A program made the position numbers and the translations under genes. DNA of 26,746 nt, from IMG/VR virus record IMGVR_UViG_3300046836_000655, positions 1 to 26,746 of that record; one strand, written 5' to 3'. Of this stretch, positions 8,120-13,661 are shown piece by piece. The notes under the pieces were generated by a model that worked only from the letters and a program-made list of their open reading frames with translations, did not search any database and was not told the DNA's origin. Position 1 is the stretch's first letter. Every line of letters starts with the position of its first letter. This DNA is from a virus.

Positions 8120-8323
8120 CTACTCCTCGGGCGGACGTTTGAGTTTCCCCTGCCGTAGTTCCTGGTGGCCCCAATGCCATCGGCGGCAGTGCGGGCACCG
8201 ATACGCGACCATGCGCTGATCTGATCGGCGCCGGATCTTCCGCGCGAGTCGTAGCGCTGCGCCGGGCGACGTGAAGGACTGCTTTCCGTCGCACATAGCC
8301 TGGCGACGCGCGAGGCCGGTCAC
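8120..8323 (-). CDS. Small zinc-ribbon protein, 67 residues
   Basis: The GTG start at 8323 overlaps the preceding stop by four bases. The product has MCDGKQSF near its start, a basic helix (PGAALRLARKIRRRSDQ) and then the knuckle YRCPHCRRWHWGH, which supplies two Cys and two His for one zinc ion. Small proteins of this shape are frequent in phage genomes and are probably nucleic-acid binding, but have no assigned role. It ends the long coupled chain of the replication block. Its stop faces the end of the plus-strand gene with a 46-bp gap that shows no clear terminator hairpin. Confidence 0.65.
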   Translation of the reverse strand: MTGLARRQAMCDGKQSFTSPGAALRLARKIRRRSDQRMVAYRCPHCRRWHWGHQELRQGKLKRPPEE

Positions 8324-8577
8324 GATCGGCGCGTCGTGGAATTCGTCAGCTCGTCGACTGTCGCGAATTGCGCGTAGCCCTCCTTCGCTTCAGAGACTGC
8401 CGACCGCTGGCGCGGGTAGATCGTCGCCTCGTACGCGTCGCGGTAGAACGCGGCCCGGTATTCGTGGAGCTTCGACTCGCGCTCGTAGTGCTGGTGCAGC
8501 GCGCGCTCGTGGCGATACGCGAGGACGGCACCGATCGCTATGGCCGAGAGCGCGAAGATGAACGCGGCCAAGATCAC
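8320..8577 (-). CDS. Small membrane-anchored helical protein, 85 residues
   Basis: The GTG start at 8577 overlaps the resolvase-like gene stop by four bases. Residues 1-21 are hydrophobic (VILAAFIFALSAIAIGAVLA), forming one membrane segment or uncleaved signal anchor. A charged helix follows (RHERALHQHYERESKLHEYR) and then a polar tail. This shape, an N-terminal anchor plus a soluble helix, also occurs in inner-membrane spanins, but no lysis genes lie nearby and no partner lipoprotein is seen. It is best left as a small membrane protein of unknown function. Confidence 0.6.
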   Translation of the reverse strand: MILAAFIFALSAIAIGAVLAYRHERALHQHYERESKLHEYRAAFYRDAYEATIYPRQRSAVSEAKEGYAQFATVDELTNSTTRRS

Positions 8578-9002
8578 AGCGCCTCGACCGTGACGACGAC
8601 CCGCGGGTTCGCTGCGTCCTCGTGCCGACGCGCGACGATCTCGACGACCTGCGAATCGTTCAGGTAGAGAACACCCTGCAGCGCGTCGAAGACGACGCCG
8701 AGGCGTTTGTCGAGATCGCCGCTCCGGCGCTCGCGGTACCAGTCGAGTGTCACACGCACGGCATCGAAACACACGGCCCCGTCGGCGCCGAGTTGCTCGC
8801 GCACGAGGCCCGGCACCATCGCCTTATACTTCCGCGCCTCACTCGACAGGAGCATCCGCGCACTGCCGCGAATCGTGACCATGCGCCACCAGCGGTTCGC
8901 GCTCGGCGGATCGGGGAGGGTGACCGTGACCGATTTGAAGTTCTGGCCGGCGAAGAGCGGCGCATACTCGTACGGGACGAGTTTCGCGGCGACGCGCTTC
9001 AC
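8574..9002 (-). CDS. RusA-like Holliday junction resolvase
   Basis: With the GTG at 9002, which overlaps the upstream TGA by four bases, the product is 142 residues, close to the usual 120-140 for RusA. The N-terminal strand VTVTLPDPPSANRWWRM matches the RusA entry motif (P-P-S-x-N). The acidic active site is visible as GDLDKR (Asp96, Asp98, Lys99), FDALQGVLY (Asp106) and LNDSQVVE (Asp116). RusA enzymes dimerise and cleave four-way junctions formed during replication and recombination, which suits a phage with RecT and late branched DNA. The longer frame to 9050 is possible but would remove the overlap signature. Confidence 0.8.
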   Translation of the reverse strand: MKRVAAKLVPYEYAPLFAGQNFKSVTVTLPDPPSANRWWRMVTIRGSARMLLSSEARKYKAMVPGLVREQLGADGAVCFDAVRVTLDWYRERRSGDLDKRLGVVFDALQGVLYLNDSQVVEIVARRHEDAANPRVVVTVEAL

Positions 9003-9178
9003 CGGGAGGCCTTCGCGCGGTTCGCCGCGCGGCGCTTCCGGATCTCGCACGCCTTCCGATCGGCGCAGCGCCCTTTGCCGTGGCTGATCTCAACGACGAT
9101 CGGCGAATGCGCGGTCATCCAGCATTCGGTGCACGTCGCCTTCCCGGCGCGCGGCGGAGTCACTGTCGTGGAGATCAT
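8999..9178 (-). CDS. 59-residue Cys-containing basic protein
   Basis: The frame starts with ATG at 9178, overlapping the stop of the gene before it (ATGA), and ends with a TGA overlapping the resolvase GTG start (GTGA). The product has four Cys in two pairs, CTECW and GRCADRKAC, so it can form a zinc-binding site, and a basic C-terminal helix (EIRKRRAANRAKASR). The two overlap signatures and the Cys pattern support a real gene. It is probably a small nucleic-acid-binding zinc protein; no family is recognised. Confidence 0.65.
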   Translation of the reverse strand: MISTTVTPPRAGKATCTECWMTAHSPIVVEISHGKGRCADRKACEIRKRRAANRAKASR

Positions 9179-9438
9179 CGGTCCGCCTTCTGGCGCTCGC
9201 TGCGCACCACGCCGTCAGCCCACGCCGCCGTGGTCGCGTCGCTCGAGGTGAGCGGGAGGTCGGGGCGATAGCTCGCGTCGTGCGCGGTGCGTGGATGCTC
9301 GACAGCGCCACCGACTTCCGCCTGAACGCCGCAGACAGAGCAGACGAAGATGCCGGGGCGCGGCACCCTGAACGTGCCGAAGACGCTCGTCCGCTCGATT
9401 GGCGGCGCCGGCACGAAGTCGTGCTGATGGTCGCTCAT
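9175..9438 (-). CDS. Small protein with Cys pair, 87 residues
   Basis: The ATG at 9438 overlaps the stop-like signature of the preceding, frame-disrupted gene, and the stop overlaps the next ATG by four bases. The product starts MSDHQHDFVPAPP and has a single CSVCG knuckle near residue 35 and a polar tail. His residues at positions 4 and 6 may complete a metal site. The same frame stays open further upstream, but that part is Arg-rich and lies antiparallel to another frame, so it is not used. No family is recognised. Confidence 0.6.
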   Translation of the reverse strand: MSDHQHDFVPAPPIERTSVFGTFRVPRPGIFVCSVCGVQAEVGGAVEHPRTAHDASYRPDLPLTSSDATTAAWADGVVRSERQKADR

Positions 9439-9667
9439 CGCGTCACCTCTCGGAAATCCGGCTCGCCGTTGTGGACGTACAGCGTGACGCCAAGCTCGTG
9501 TTCCGCGTAGTCGGCTGATCGCCAGCATTTTGCGGCACGCGATGATCGCATCCATGCCCGCGCCGTACATCACGCGGTCGCTGATGCTGATGCCCTGCAG
9601 CCCATCGCCGTTCTTCCGCGCGAGGTCGCGCAGCTCTTCGCAAAGATTCGAACGAGCGAACCGTCAT
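9435..9667 (-). pseudogene. Frame-disrupted small gene of the replication block
   Basis: An ATG at 9667 overlaps the upstream stop (ATGA), and a TGA at 9435-9437 overlaps the downstream ATG (ATGA), as expected for one intact gene here. The two ends are in different frames. Protein-like sequence is found in pieces: MTVRSFES from the first frame, then LCEELRDLARKNGDGLQG and MYGAGMDAIIACRKML in a second, then ADYAEHELGVTLYVHNGEP and FREVTR in a third. Joining them needs two single-base skips, one near the TTT at about 9640 and one between the AAAA run near 9530 and about 9510. Both look like extra bases. This may be a decayed gene, recoding or a sequencing error. The rejoined product would have about 77 residues. 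An uninterrupted 74-residue frame (9443-9667) is also open but Arg-rich. Confidence 0.6.
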
Positions 9668-9894
9668 CGCTTCCGCCCTCCCTTCGCCTTGAGCTGGGCC
9701 TTCACGGTCGCGAGGTCATCGGTCAGCCGCCGGATCTCGACGTCGCGGACCTCGGACACGGTTCGCAGCTGCTCGTGCGAGAGCGCGATCGCGAGGAAGC
9801 GCTCTTTCAGATCCGATCCGGCGAGCGGATAGCGTTTCGCGGCGTCGACCCACGAGGCCACGTCTTTCGCGGGGACGATCGTGGAGTCAGACAT
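9664..9894 (-). CDS. Small coiled-coil protein, 76 residues
   Basis: The ATG at 9894 starts a product of 76 residues reading MSDSTIVPAKDVASWVD, then a helical part and a C-terminal coiled-coil-like segment (VRDVEIRRLTDDLATVKAQL) ending in a basic tail, KAKGGRKR. It overlaps the preceding Cys-rich gene by eight bases and the next gene by four. The heptad-like spacing of hydrophobic residues suggests a dimer. No family is recognised. Confidence 0.6.
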   Translation of the reverse strand: MSDSTIVPAKDVASWVDAAKRYPLAGSDLKERFLAIALSHEQLRTVSEVRDVEIRRLTDDLATVKAQLKAKGGRKR

Positions 9895-10210
9895 CGTTCC
9901 ACGCCTCGGCGCGCATTGCGGTGGATCCAACCGCCTCGCGACCGGGCAGAGGATGCGATTGGCACCAATCAGGCGAGTTGGTGCAATGCCACGATCCGCA
10001 CTCGCCGCGGCACCAGTTGCAGACGACGTTGTCCTCGGGATTCAAGCAGCAGCAGCAGTCTTCGCCGCAGTCGTGGTGGCTGTAGCCTTCCCCGCCGCAG
10101 TTCGAGCAGTTCACGAACTCGGCATCCCCGCCGCAGCGAGCGCATGACGCCGCCTCGCCCTCTTCGCCCTCGTATCTGAACCATTCGATCCCGCCGCGAA
10201 TTTCGCTCAT
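9887..10210 (-). CDS. Cys-rich zinc-finger protein (DnaJ-like CxxCxGxG motifs)
   Basis: The 107-residue product contains a run of Cys pairs: CARCGGD, CSNCGGEGY, a CCCC stretch within GEDCCCCLN, CNWCRGECG and a final WHC / WCQSH. The CxxCGGEG form matches the zinc modules of DnaJ-type cysteine-rich domains, so two or more zinc ions are likely bound. Without a J domain it is not a chaperone of that type. It may bind RNA, DNA or protein. The ATG at 10210 overlaps the previous stop by four bases. Confidence 0.7.
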   Translation of the reverse strand: MSEIRGGIEWFRYEGEEGEAASCARCGGDAEFVNCSNCGGEGYSHHDCGEDCCCCLNPEDNVVCNWCRGECGSWHCTNSPDWCQSHPLPGREAVGSTAMRAEAWNDV

Positions 10211-10476
10211 CGGCGCCCCGGCAACAGCCGAAACATCGTCGGCGCCTCGTACACGAACTCCGGCACCGTGCGCCGGTAGTCGTCGATCGCGCGCAGCACG
10301 CGCTTGCCCTGCTTCTCCGCCCGCTCCCGCTCGATGCGATACGCGGTGATCGCTTCGCGGCGCTTGGGATCGTCGAGCGCCTGACGACGAGCGGCTGCGG
10401 CCCGGGCCACGCGTTCAGCGGCTTCGCGTTTTCGCTGGGCGCGCTCCTGGCCGAGGATCTCGCTCTGGCTCGGCAT
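10207..10476 (-). CDS. Basic helical protein, 89 residues
   Basis: The start ATG at 10476 shares one base with the stop of the previous gene (TGATG). The product is almost entirely helical and very rich in Arg, Ala, Glu and Lys (AQRKREAAERVARAAAARRQ), then IDDYRRTVPEFVYEAP at the C-terminal end. A charged single helix or coiled coil that could bind nucleic acid is likely. No family is recognised. Confidence 0.6.
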   Translation of the reverse strand: MPSQSEILGQERAQRKREAAERVARAAAARRQALDDPKRREAITAYRIERERAEKQGKRVLRAIDDYRRTVPEFVYEAPTMFRLLPGRR

Positions 10477-10838
10477 CAGCGCGCGGCCTCACGCTTCGCA
10501 CGCTCGAGCGCGCGCTCGTATCGCTTCGCCTTGCGGTACGACTTCCCGCGGAAGCCGACCTCCCACGCGATGTTCAAGAACTCGCGCTTCGTGGCGTTGT
10601 CGCTGAGTGTCGGCTTCGAGCGCGGGCTGACCTTGACCGACGTCGGCTCGTACCGCTCCTGGTGCTGTCGTCGCTCCATGCCGCGCGGATTCACCTTCCG
10701 CGTTGATGCGATGCCGCGATTGCGATACCCGCGCTCACGCCCTGTCTTCCGGCGCGTCGGGAGTCGCTGCGACGGGACGAGGAAATCCGTCTGCTTCCAG
10801 GAGCGCTTGCCGCGAATGCGGTTTGTTGGAGCGGTCAC
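10476..10838 (-). CDS. Basic hypothetical protein, 120 residues
   Basis: The GTG at 10838 overlaps the stop of the STAS-like gene by four bases. The product is strongly basic throughout (NRIRGKRSWKQTDFLVPSQR, RRKTGRERGYRNRG) and ends with a conserved-looking helix pair, KREFLNIAWEVGFRGKSYRK and YERALERAKREAAR. The basic character suggests nucleic-acid binding. A longer frame starting at 11366 runs through the STAS-like gene in another phase and is rejected. Confidence 0.55.
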   Translation of the reverse strand: MTAPTNRIRGKRSWKQTDFLVPSQRLPTRRKTGRERGYRNRGIASTRKVNPRGMERRQHQERYEPTSVKVSPRSKPTLSDNATKREFLNIAWEVGFRGKSYRKAKRYERALERAKREAAR

Positions 10839-11269
10839 GCGAAGGCCTCGGGAGAATGGGGCGTGGTCGGAAACGCGGTCACGACGAGGTTGTCGATCCG
10901 CGGGAGTGCGTCGAGCACGACGGCCAGCTCCTCGGCCACGATGCTGAGCGTGAGCGAGCCGCGTCGCGGGAGGTGGCGCAGCTCGTTCGCGAGCTTCACG
11001 ACGTAGCCGAGCCCTTGCGATGTCGCGTCCTCGCCACGCACCGCGGCGCAGTCGAGCACGACGTCGGTAATGCCGGCCGCGAGCTGGTCGGAGACGAGGA
11101 TCAACAGCCGGCGCATCGTCGGGCCGTCGAGCGTCGGCATGGTCACGAAGAGATCCGCCCGACCGTCCGCGTGCATCTTCCGCGCGACGGCGAGGAAGCA
11201 CGGCGGCGCGAGGAGGCCACTGGCGAAGCGGCGCTCCGTGGTGGTGATCGGCACCCTGTGCGTCCTCAT
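10835..11269 (-). CDS. STAS-domain-like protein (anti-sigma-antagonist fold)
   Basis: The 144-residue product shows the order of a STAS domain: a strand DLFVTMP at about 39-45, DGPTMRRLLILVSDQL as first helix, the strand TDVVLDCAAV at 68-77, then DATSQGLGYVVKLANELR at 81-98. The last aligns with the D-S-S-G-L-G helix start that carries the phosphorylated Ser in SpoIIAA/RsbV-type antagonists. A strand SLTLSIVA follows, then a helix AVVLDALPRID and NLVVTAF. STAS antagonists bind kinases or anti-sigma factors. In a phage this could act on host sigma regulation, but function cannot be read from the sequence, and the expected phospho-Ser is replaced by a nearby Thr-Ser pair. It overlaps neighbours by four bases on both sides. 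Confidence 0.5.
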   Translation of the reverse strand: MRTHRVPITTTERRFASGLLAPPCFLAVARKMHADGRADLFVTMPTLDGPTMRRLLILVSDQLAAGITDVVLDCAAVRGEDATSQGLGYVVKLANELRHLPRRGSLTLSIVAEELAVVLDALPRIDNLVVTAFPTTPHSPEAFA

Positions 11270-11460
11270 GCCGGCACCTCAGCGTGCATCGCGTCCCAGG
11301 CGAAGCGCGCCAGCTCGTCGATCGTCGCGTCGAGGTTCGCGTTCGCCACGAACAGGGCCTCGCCACATGGCGACGTCCGCGCGCGCATCTCGCGCTCGTG
11401 CTTCTGCAGCACGTTCCGGGTCCGCTCGGCGAAGCCGGTGACGAAGTCGTCGCGCGTCAC
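11266..11460 (-). CDS. Small helical protein, 64 residues
   Basis: The GTG at 11460 overlaps the previous stop by four bases and the TGA overlaps the next ATG in the same way. The product is helical, with TRDDFVTGFAERTRNVLQKH at the start and NLDATIDELARFAWDAMHAE at the end. It has no Cys pair and no membrane segment. No family is recognised; the two overlaps are the main support. Confidence 0.55.
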   Translation of the reverse strand: MTRDDFVTGFAERTRNVLQKHEREMRARTSPCGEALFVANANLDATIDELARFAWDAMHAEVPA

Positions 11461-12065
11461 GCGGTCATCCGCGAGCCAGAGTAATCCGGCGTGCCGCCGA
11501 GGCGTTTTTGCGCGGCCGGCATGGCGCGCTGTTCCGCCGTCTTCTCGATCAGCGCCTTGACCGTCGCGTCGGCCCGTTCGAGCGCCAACGAGGTCTGCCG
11601 TTCCTCCTCCGCGTGGAGGCAGCTCGCCGTATACGCTTCGACGAACCGCTGCCGGGCCCACTTCACGTCGACCTCGAGGATGTTCTCGAGCTCGCGCCGG
11701 CCCCCGGCGGCGTGAAACGCCCGAGTCGTCGACGCGCCCAGCGCGAGCGTCTTCTCGCGGCGATCGTCGGGCGAGATTCGGGGATCGTTCCAGATCGCCA
11801 GCACGCGCTCGAACGCCTCGGCCGCGTCGAGCGTCGGGTTGGGAACCGGCGCGATGAGCTCCACCAGCTGCGCCGGAGACGGCCAGTTGCGATACGCCGC
11901 GTCCCAGGTCTTGAACGCCAGCGCCGTCGCGGCGTAGAACTGCTCGGTCGTGAGCTCGGCGTTCAGCTGCCGGAAGTACTCGGCCTGGACGGGCGGCTCG
12001 AGTTCGCGGCCGATGCGGCCGGCGAGCAGTGCCATGCGTTGCAGGAAAATCTCCTTGTCGATCAC
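11457..12065 (-). CDS. Replication-associated, helicase-loader-like helical protein
   Basis: The GTG at 12065 overlaps the initiator-like gene stop by four bases. The 202-residue product begins with LLAGRIGRELEPPVQAEYFR and then LTTEQFYAATALAFKTWDA followed by NWPSPAQLVELI. This order of short helices ending in a W/F-P-S/T-P-A-E/Q-L motif is common in phage proteins that sit after a replication initiator and are thought to load or partner the helicase. The rest is helical and charged. No AAA+ motif is present, so it is not a DnaC-type ATPase. Confidence 0.5.
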   Translation of the reverse strand: MIDKEIFLQRMALLAGRIGRELEPPVQAEYFRQLNAELTTEQFYAATALAFKTWDAAYRNWPSPAQLVELIAPVPNPTLDAAEAFERVLAIWNDPRISPDDRREKTLALGASTTRAFHAAGGRRELENILEVDVKWARQRFVEAYTASCLHAEEERQTSLALERADATVKALIEKTAEQRAMPAAQKRLGGTPDYSGSRMTA

Positions 12066-12955
12066 AGACCCTCCAGGGCGGCTTTGCCAGCGAGGTAGGA
12101 CCGTTCTCCGGGACCCGGCGCGGTAGGCGTGGTGCGGTACGGCGATTCGGGCTGGCCGGGCGGTGATCGTTCGGCGGCGATCGCGCGGCGCACGTATTTG
12201 CGAAAGAGCGCGGCGTTCCAGTCGCAGCCATTCGCGTTGAAGTCGCGGATCGCCACGCCCATCTCGACGGGCGTCGGCTGCAGCGGTTCTCCGCCGTCGA
12301 GGTACATCGCCACCGAGGCGACGACGCCGAGCTTTCTGCCGGATCGGGCGACGAGCGCAGTCAGCGCGGTGCGATCGGCGTCGGACGCAAGGCGCTCCGC
12401 GAGCGACGCTTCTTGGACCGGCCGCCACGAGCCGCCGTTCGCGCCCGCGGAAGAAGAGGCCTGTTGTAGTTCTTCGTTTCGTAACGTCTCGTCTTCGTTC
12501 GCGCGTGCGGGTTGCACTGTCCGCGTGACTGTCGGCGGAATGTCCGCAGGGTTGTCCGCGTGACTTTCCGCGTGACTGGCGGCGAGTCGTTCGCGCTCTT
12601 TCCGCTCACGTTCCAGCCGCTTCCGTTCACGCTCTGCGGCGCGGCGCGATTCGAGTTTGCCCGCGTACTCGTCCCACTCGTTGACGCACCCGTCGCCGTC
12701 AAGGTGTTGCGTGCGAATGAATTGAGCGAAGCGGCCGGGCTTCTTTCCGCGTCCGCTCCATCCCGCCCACATCTCGAGTTGCCGGTCGGTTCGCTGCCCG
12801 ACGAGGCCCTCCGTCGCGTACTGCGAGACCGCGCCCCAGAACTGGACAAGGAGCCCAATCGCTTCATGATGCGTGACACCGAGTGCATGGACAGCGCGAT
12901 CGACAACTGGCTTGTCGACGAGGTTTGCGTGTACACGGATCCAGGGCTCAGCCAT
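12062..12955 (-). CDS. Phage replication initiator-like protein
   Basis: The 297-residue product starts with PWIRVHANLVDKPVVDRAVH, then a winged-helix-like region (HHEAIGLLVQFWGAVSQY, QLEMWAGWSGRGKKPGRFAQ). This is the pattern of N-terminal replisome-organiser/DnaD-like domains that bind the origin. A basic coiled-coil linker (RRAAERERKRLERERKER) and a disordered Ser/Ala/Thr stretch follow. The C-terminal helical part contains VEMGVAIRDFNANGCDWN and ALFRKYVRRA. Such proteins usually carry their origin within or near the gene; no clear iterons were seen. It begins the long coupled block down to 8120. Confidence 0.6.
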   Translation of the reverse strand: MAEPWIRVHANLVDKPVVDRAVHALGVTHHEAIGLLVQFWGAVSQYATEGLVGQRTDRQLEMWAGWSGRGKKPGRFAQFIRTQHLDGDGCVNEWDEYAGKLESRRAAERERKRLERERKERERLAASHAESHADNPADIPPTVTRTVQPARANEDETLRNEELQQASSSAGANGGSWRPVQEASLAERLASDADRTALTALVARSGRKLGVVASVAMYLDGGEPLQPTPVEMGVAIRDFNANGCDWNAALFRKYVRRAIAAERSPPGQPESPYRTTPTAPGPGERSYLAGKAALEGL

Positions 12956-13036
12956 GTCGATTCGAGCCCTCCGGGCCGACGTCGAGGTTTTTGGCGCCCG
13001 GGGTTTCGACCGAAAAACAGCGTCTTCGTCGACGGT

Positions 13037-13441
13037 TCATCTGGTCGCGGTCTCCTCGGGATCGAGCATGGGCCGAGACATCGGGACCGGCGATTTTGTG
13101 ATGCTCTCGACGAAGCGGATCACCCTGGTGATCGCGCGCAACGGAAGGCGCCCGATCGCGCGGTGGACGCGCTCGAGTTCATCGGTGATCAGCTCGTGGC
13201 AGCTTCGGCATAGGCAACGAAGCTCGTCGTCTTCGTACTCCCACGGCGCCGCACCGGCGCGATAGTACCGGTGATGAACGTTCAGGCCGCTCAAATCGCC
13301 GTTGGGATCGAACGCGAGCCCGCACTCGTCGCAGGCGTAGCTGGCGAGAGCCATGATCTCTTCGCGGCGCGCGAGCCAGCGCCAATCGGAGAGCATTTCA
13401 CGGTACGTCGGGCGGCGGCCGGACTCGCGGTAGGCGCTCAC
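13037..13441 (-). CDS. HNH endonuclease-like protein, 134 residues
   Basis: The GTG at 13441 has a ribosome site, GGAGG, six bases upstream. The product shows a zinc-bound HNH fold: CDEC at 37-40, LNVHHRYYRAG with the catalytic His pair at 56-57, then LRCLCRSCHELI giving a second Cys pair at 78-81 and His82. HNH proteins cut or nick DNA; in many phages one acts with terminase, but this gene is far from terminase and next to attP and the replication genes. An 81-bp gap follows before the initiator. Confidence 0.75.
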   Translation of the reverse strand: MSAYRESGRRPTYREMLSDWRWLARREEIMALASYACDECGLAFDPNGDLSGLNVHHRYYRAGAAPWEYEDDELRCLCRSCHELITDELERVHRAIGRLPLRAITRVIRFVESITKSPVPMSRPMLDPEETATR

Positions 13442-13494
13442 GCCGCGCCTCCGCTTCTATAGAACAGCCCCTTCCCCGAACGGCAGTAAACAAC

Positions 13495-13513
13495 CGGGGA
13501 AGAAATCGGGGAA
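13495..13513 (+). repeat. Left copy of att-flanking direct repeat
   Basis: The 19 bases CGGGGAAGAAATCGGGGAA match those at 13686-13704 with one difference and lie 73 bases left of the att core. Each copy itself contains CGGGGAA twice. An inverted partial copy (TTCCCCG) lies at 13472-13478. The position, one copy on each side of the core, fits arm-type integrase binding sites. Confidence 0.6.
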
Positions 13514-13586
13514 CTTTGGCTGACTTTCGGGCGGGTTTCGCTGTTGTTCGGGGCAGGTTCACAGAGGGTCGAGACAGCCGCGACCC

Positions 13587-13630
13587 GACTGTTAATCAGA
13601 AAGTTCCAGGTTCGAGTCCTGGCGCCCCAG
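13587..13630 (+). other. attP core: 3' half of a tRNA-Asn (GTT) gene
   Basis: The 44 bases reproduce a tRNA from the end of its anticodon stem to the discriminator base. They hold the loop CTGTTAA with anticodon GTT at 13591-13593, stem half TCAGA, a perfect T-arm CCAGG-TTCGAGT-CCTGG and acceptor half CGCCCCA followed by G73, as in tRNA-Asn. No full tRNA can be folded: the bases before it do not pair (only 3 of 5 in the anticodon stem and a poor acceptor arm). A T-run follows at 13632-13636. This is the usual form of a phage attP that restores the 3' end of the host tRNA gene on integration, and the integrase gene ends 32 bases away. Direct repeats flank it on both sides. Confidence 0.85.
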
Positions 13631-13661
13631 CTTTTTACAGCATCGGCAGTTACGCGGTTGC

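Noticed and set aside
8320-8577. Inner-membrane spanin
   Set aside because: Only the anchor-plus-helix shape fits; no endolysin, holin or outer-membrane lipoprotein gene is nearby.
13455-13500. Promoter for the HNH/initiator operon (TATAGA at about 13461-13456)
   Set aside because: No -35-like hexamer at a proper distance, and the leader would be only a few bases beyond the ribosome site.
13550-13630. Complete tRNA-Asn gene
   Set aside because: The 5' half does not pair: only 3 of 5 anticodon-stem pairs and 5 of 7 acceptor pairs, and the D-arm is poor. It is better explained as an attP fragment.
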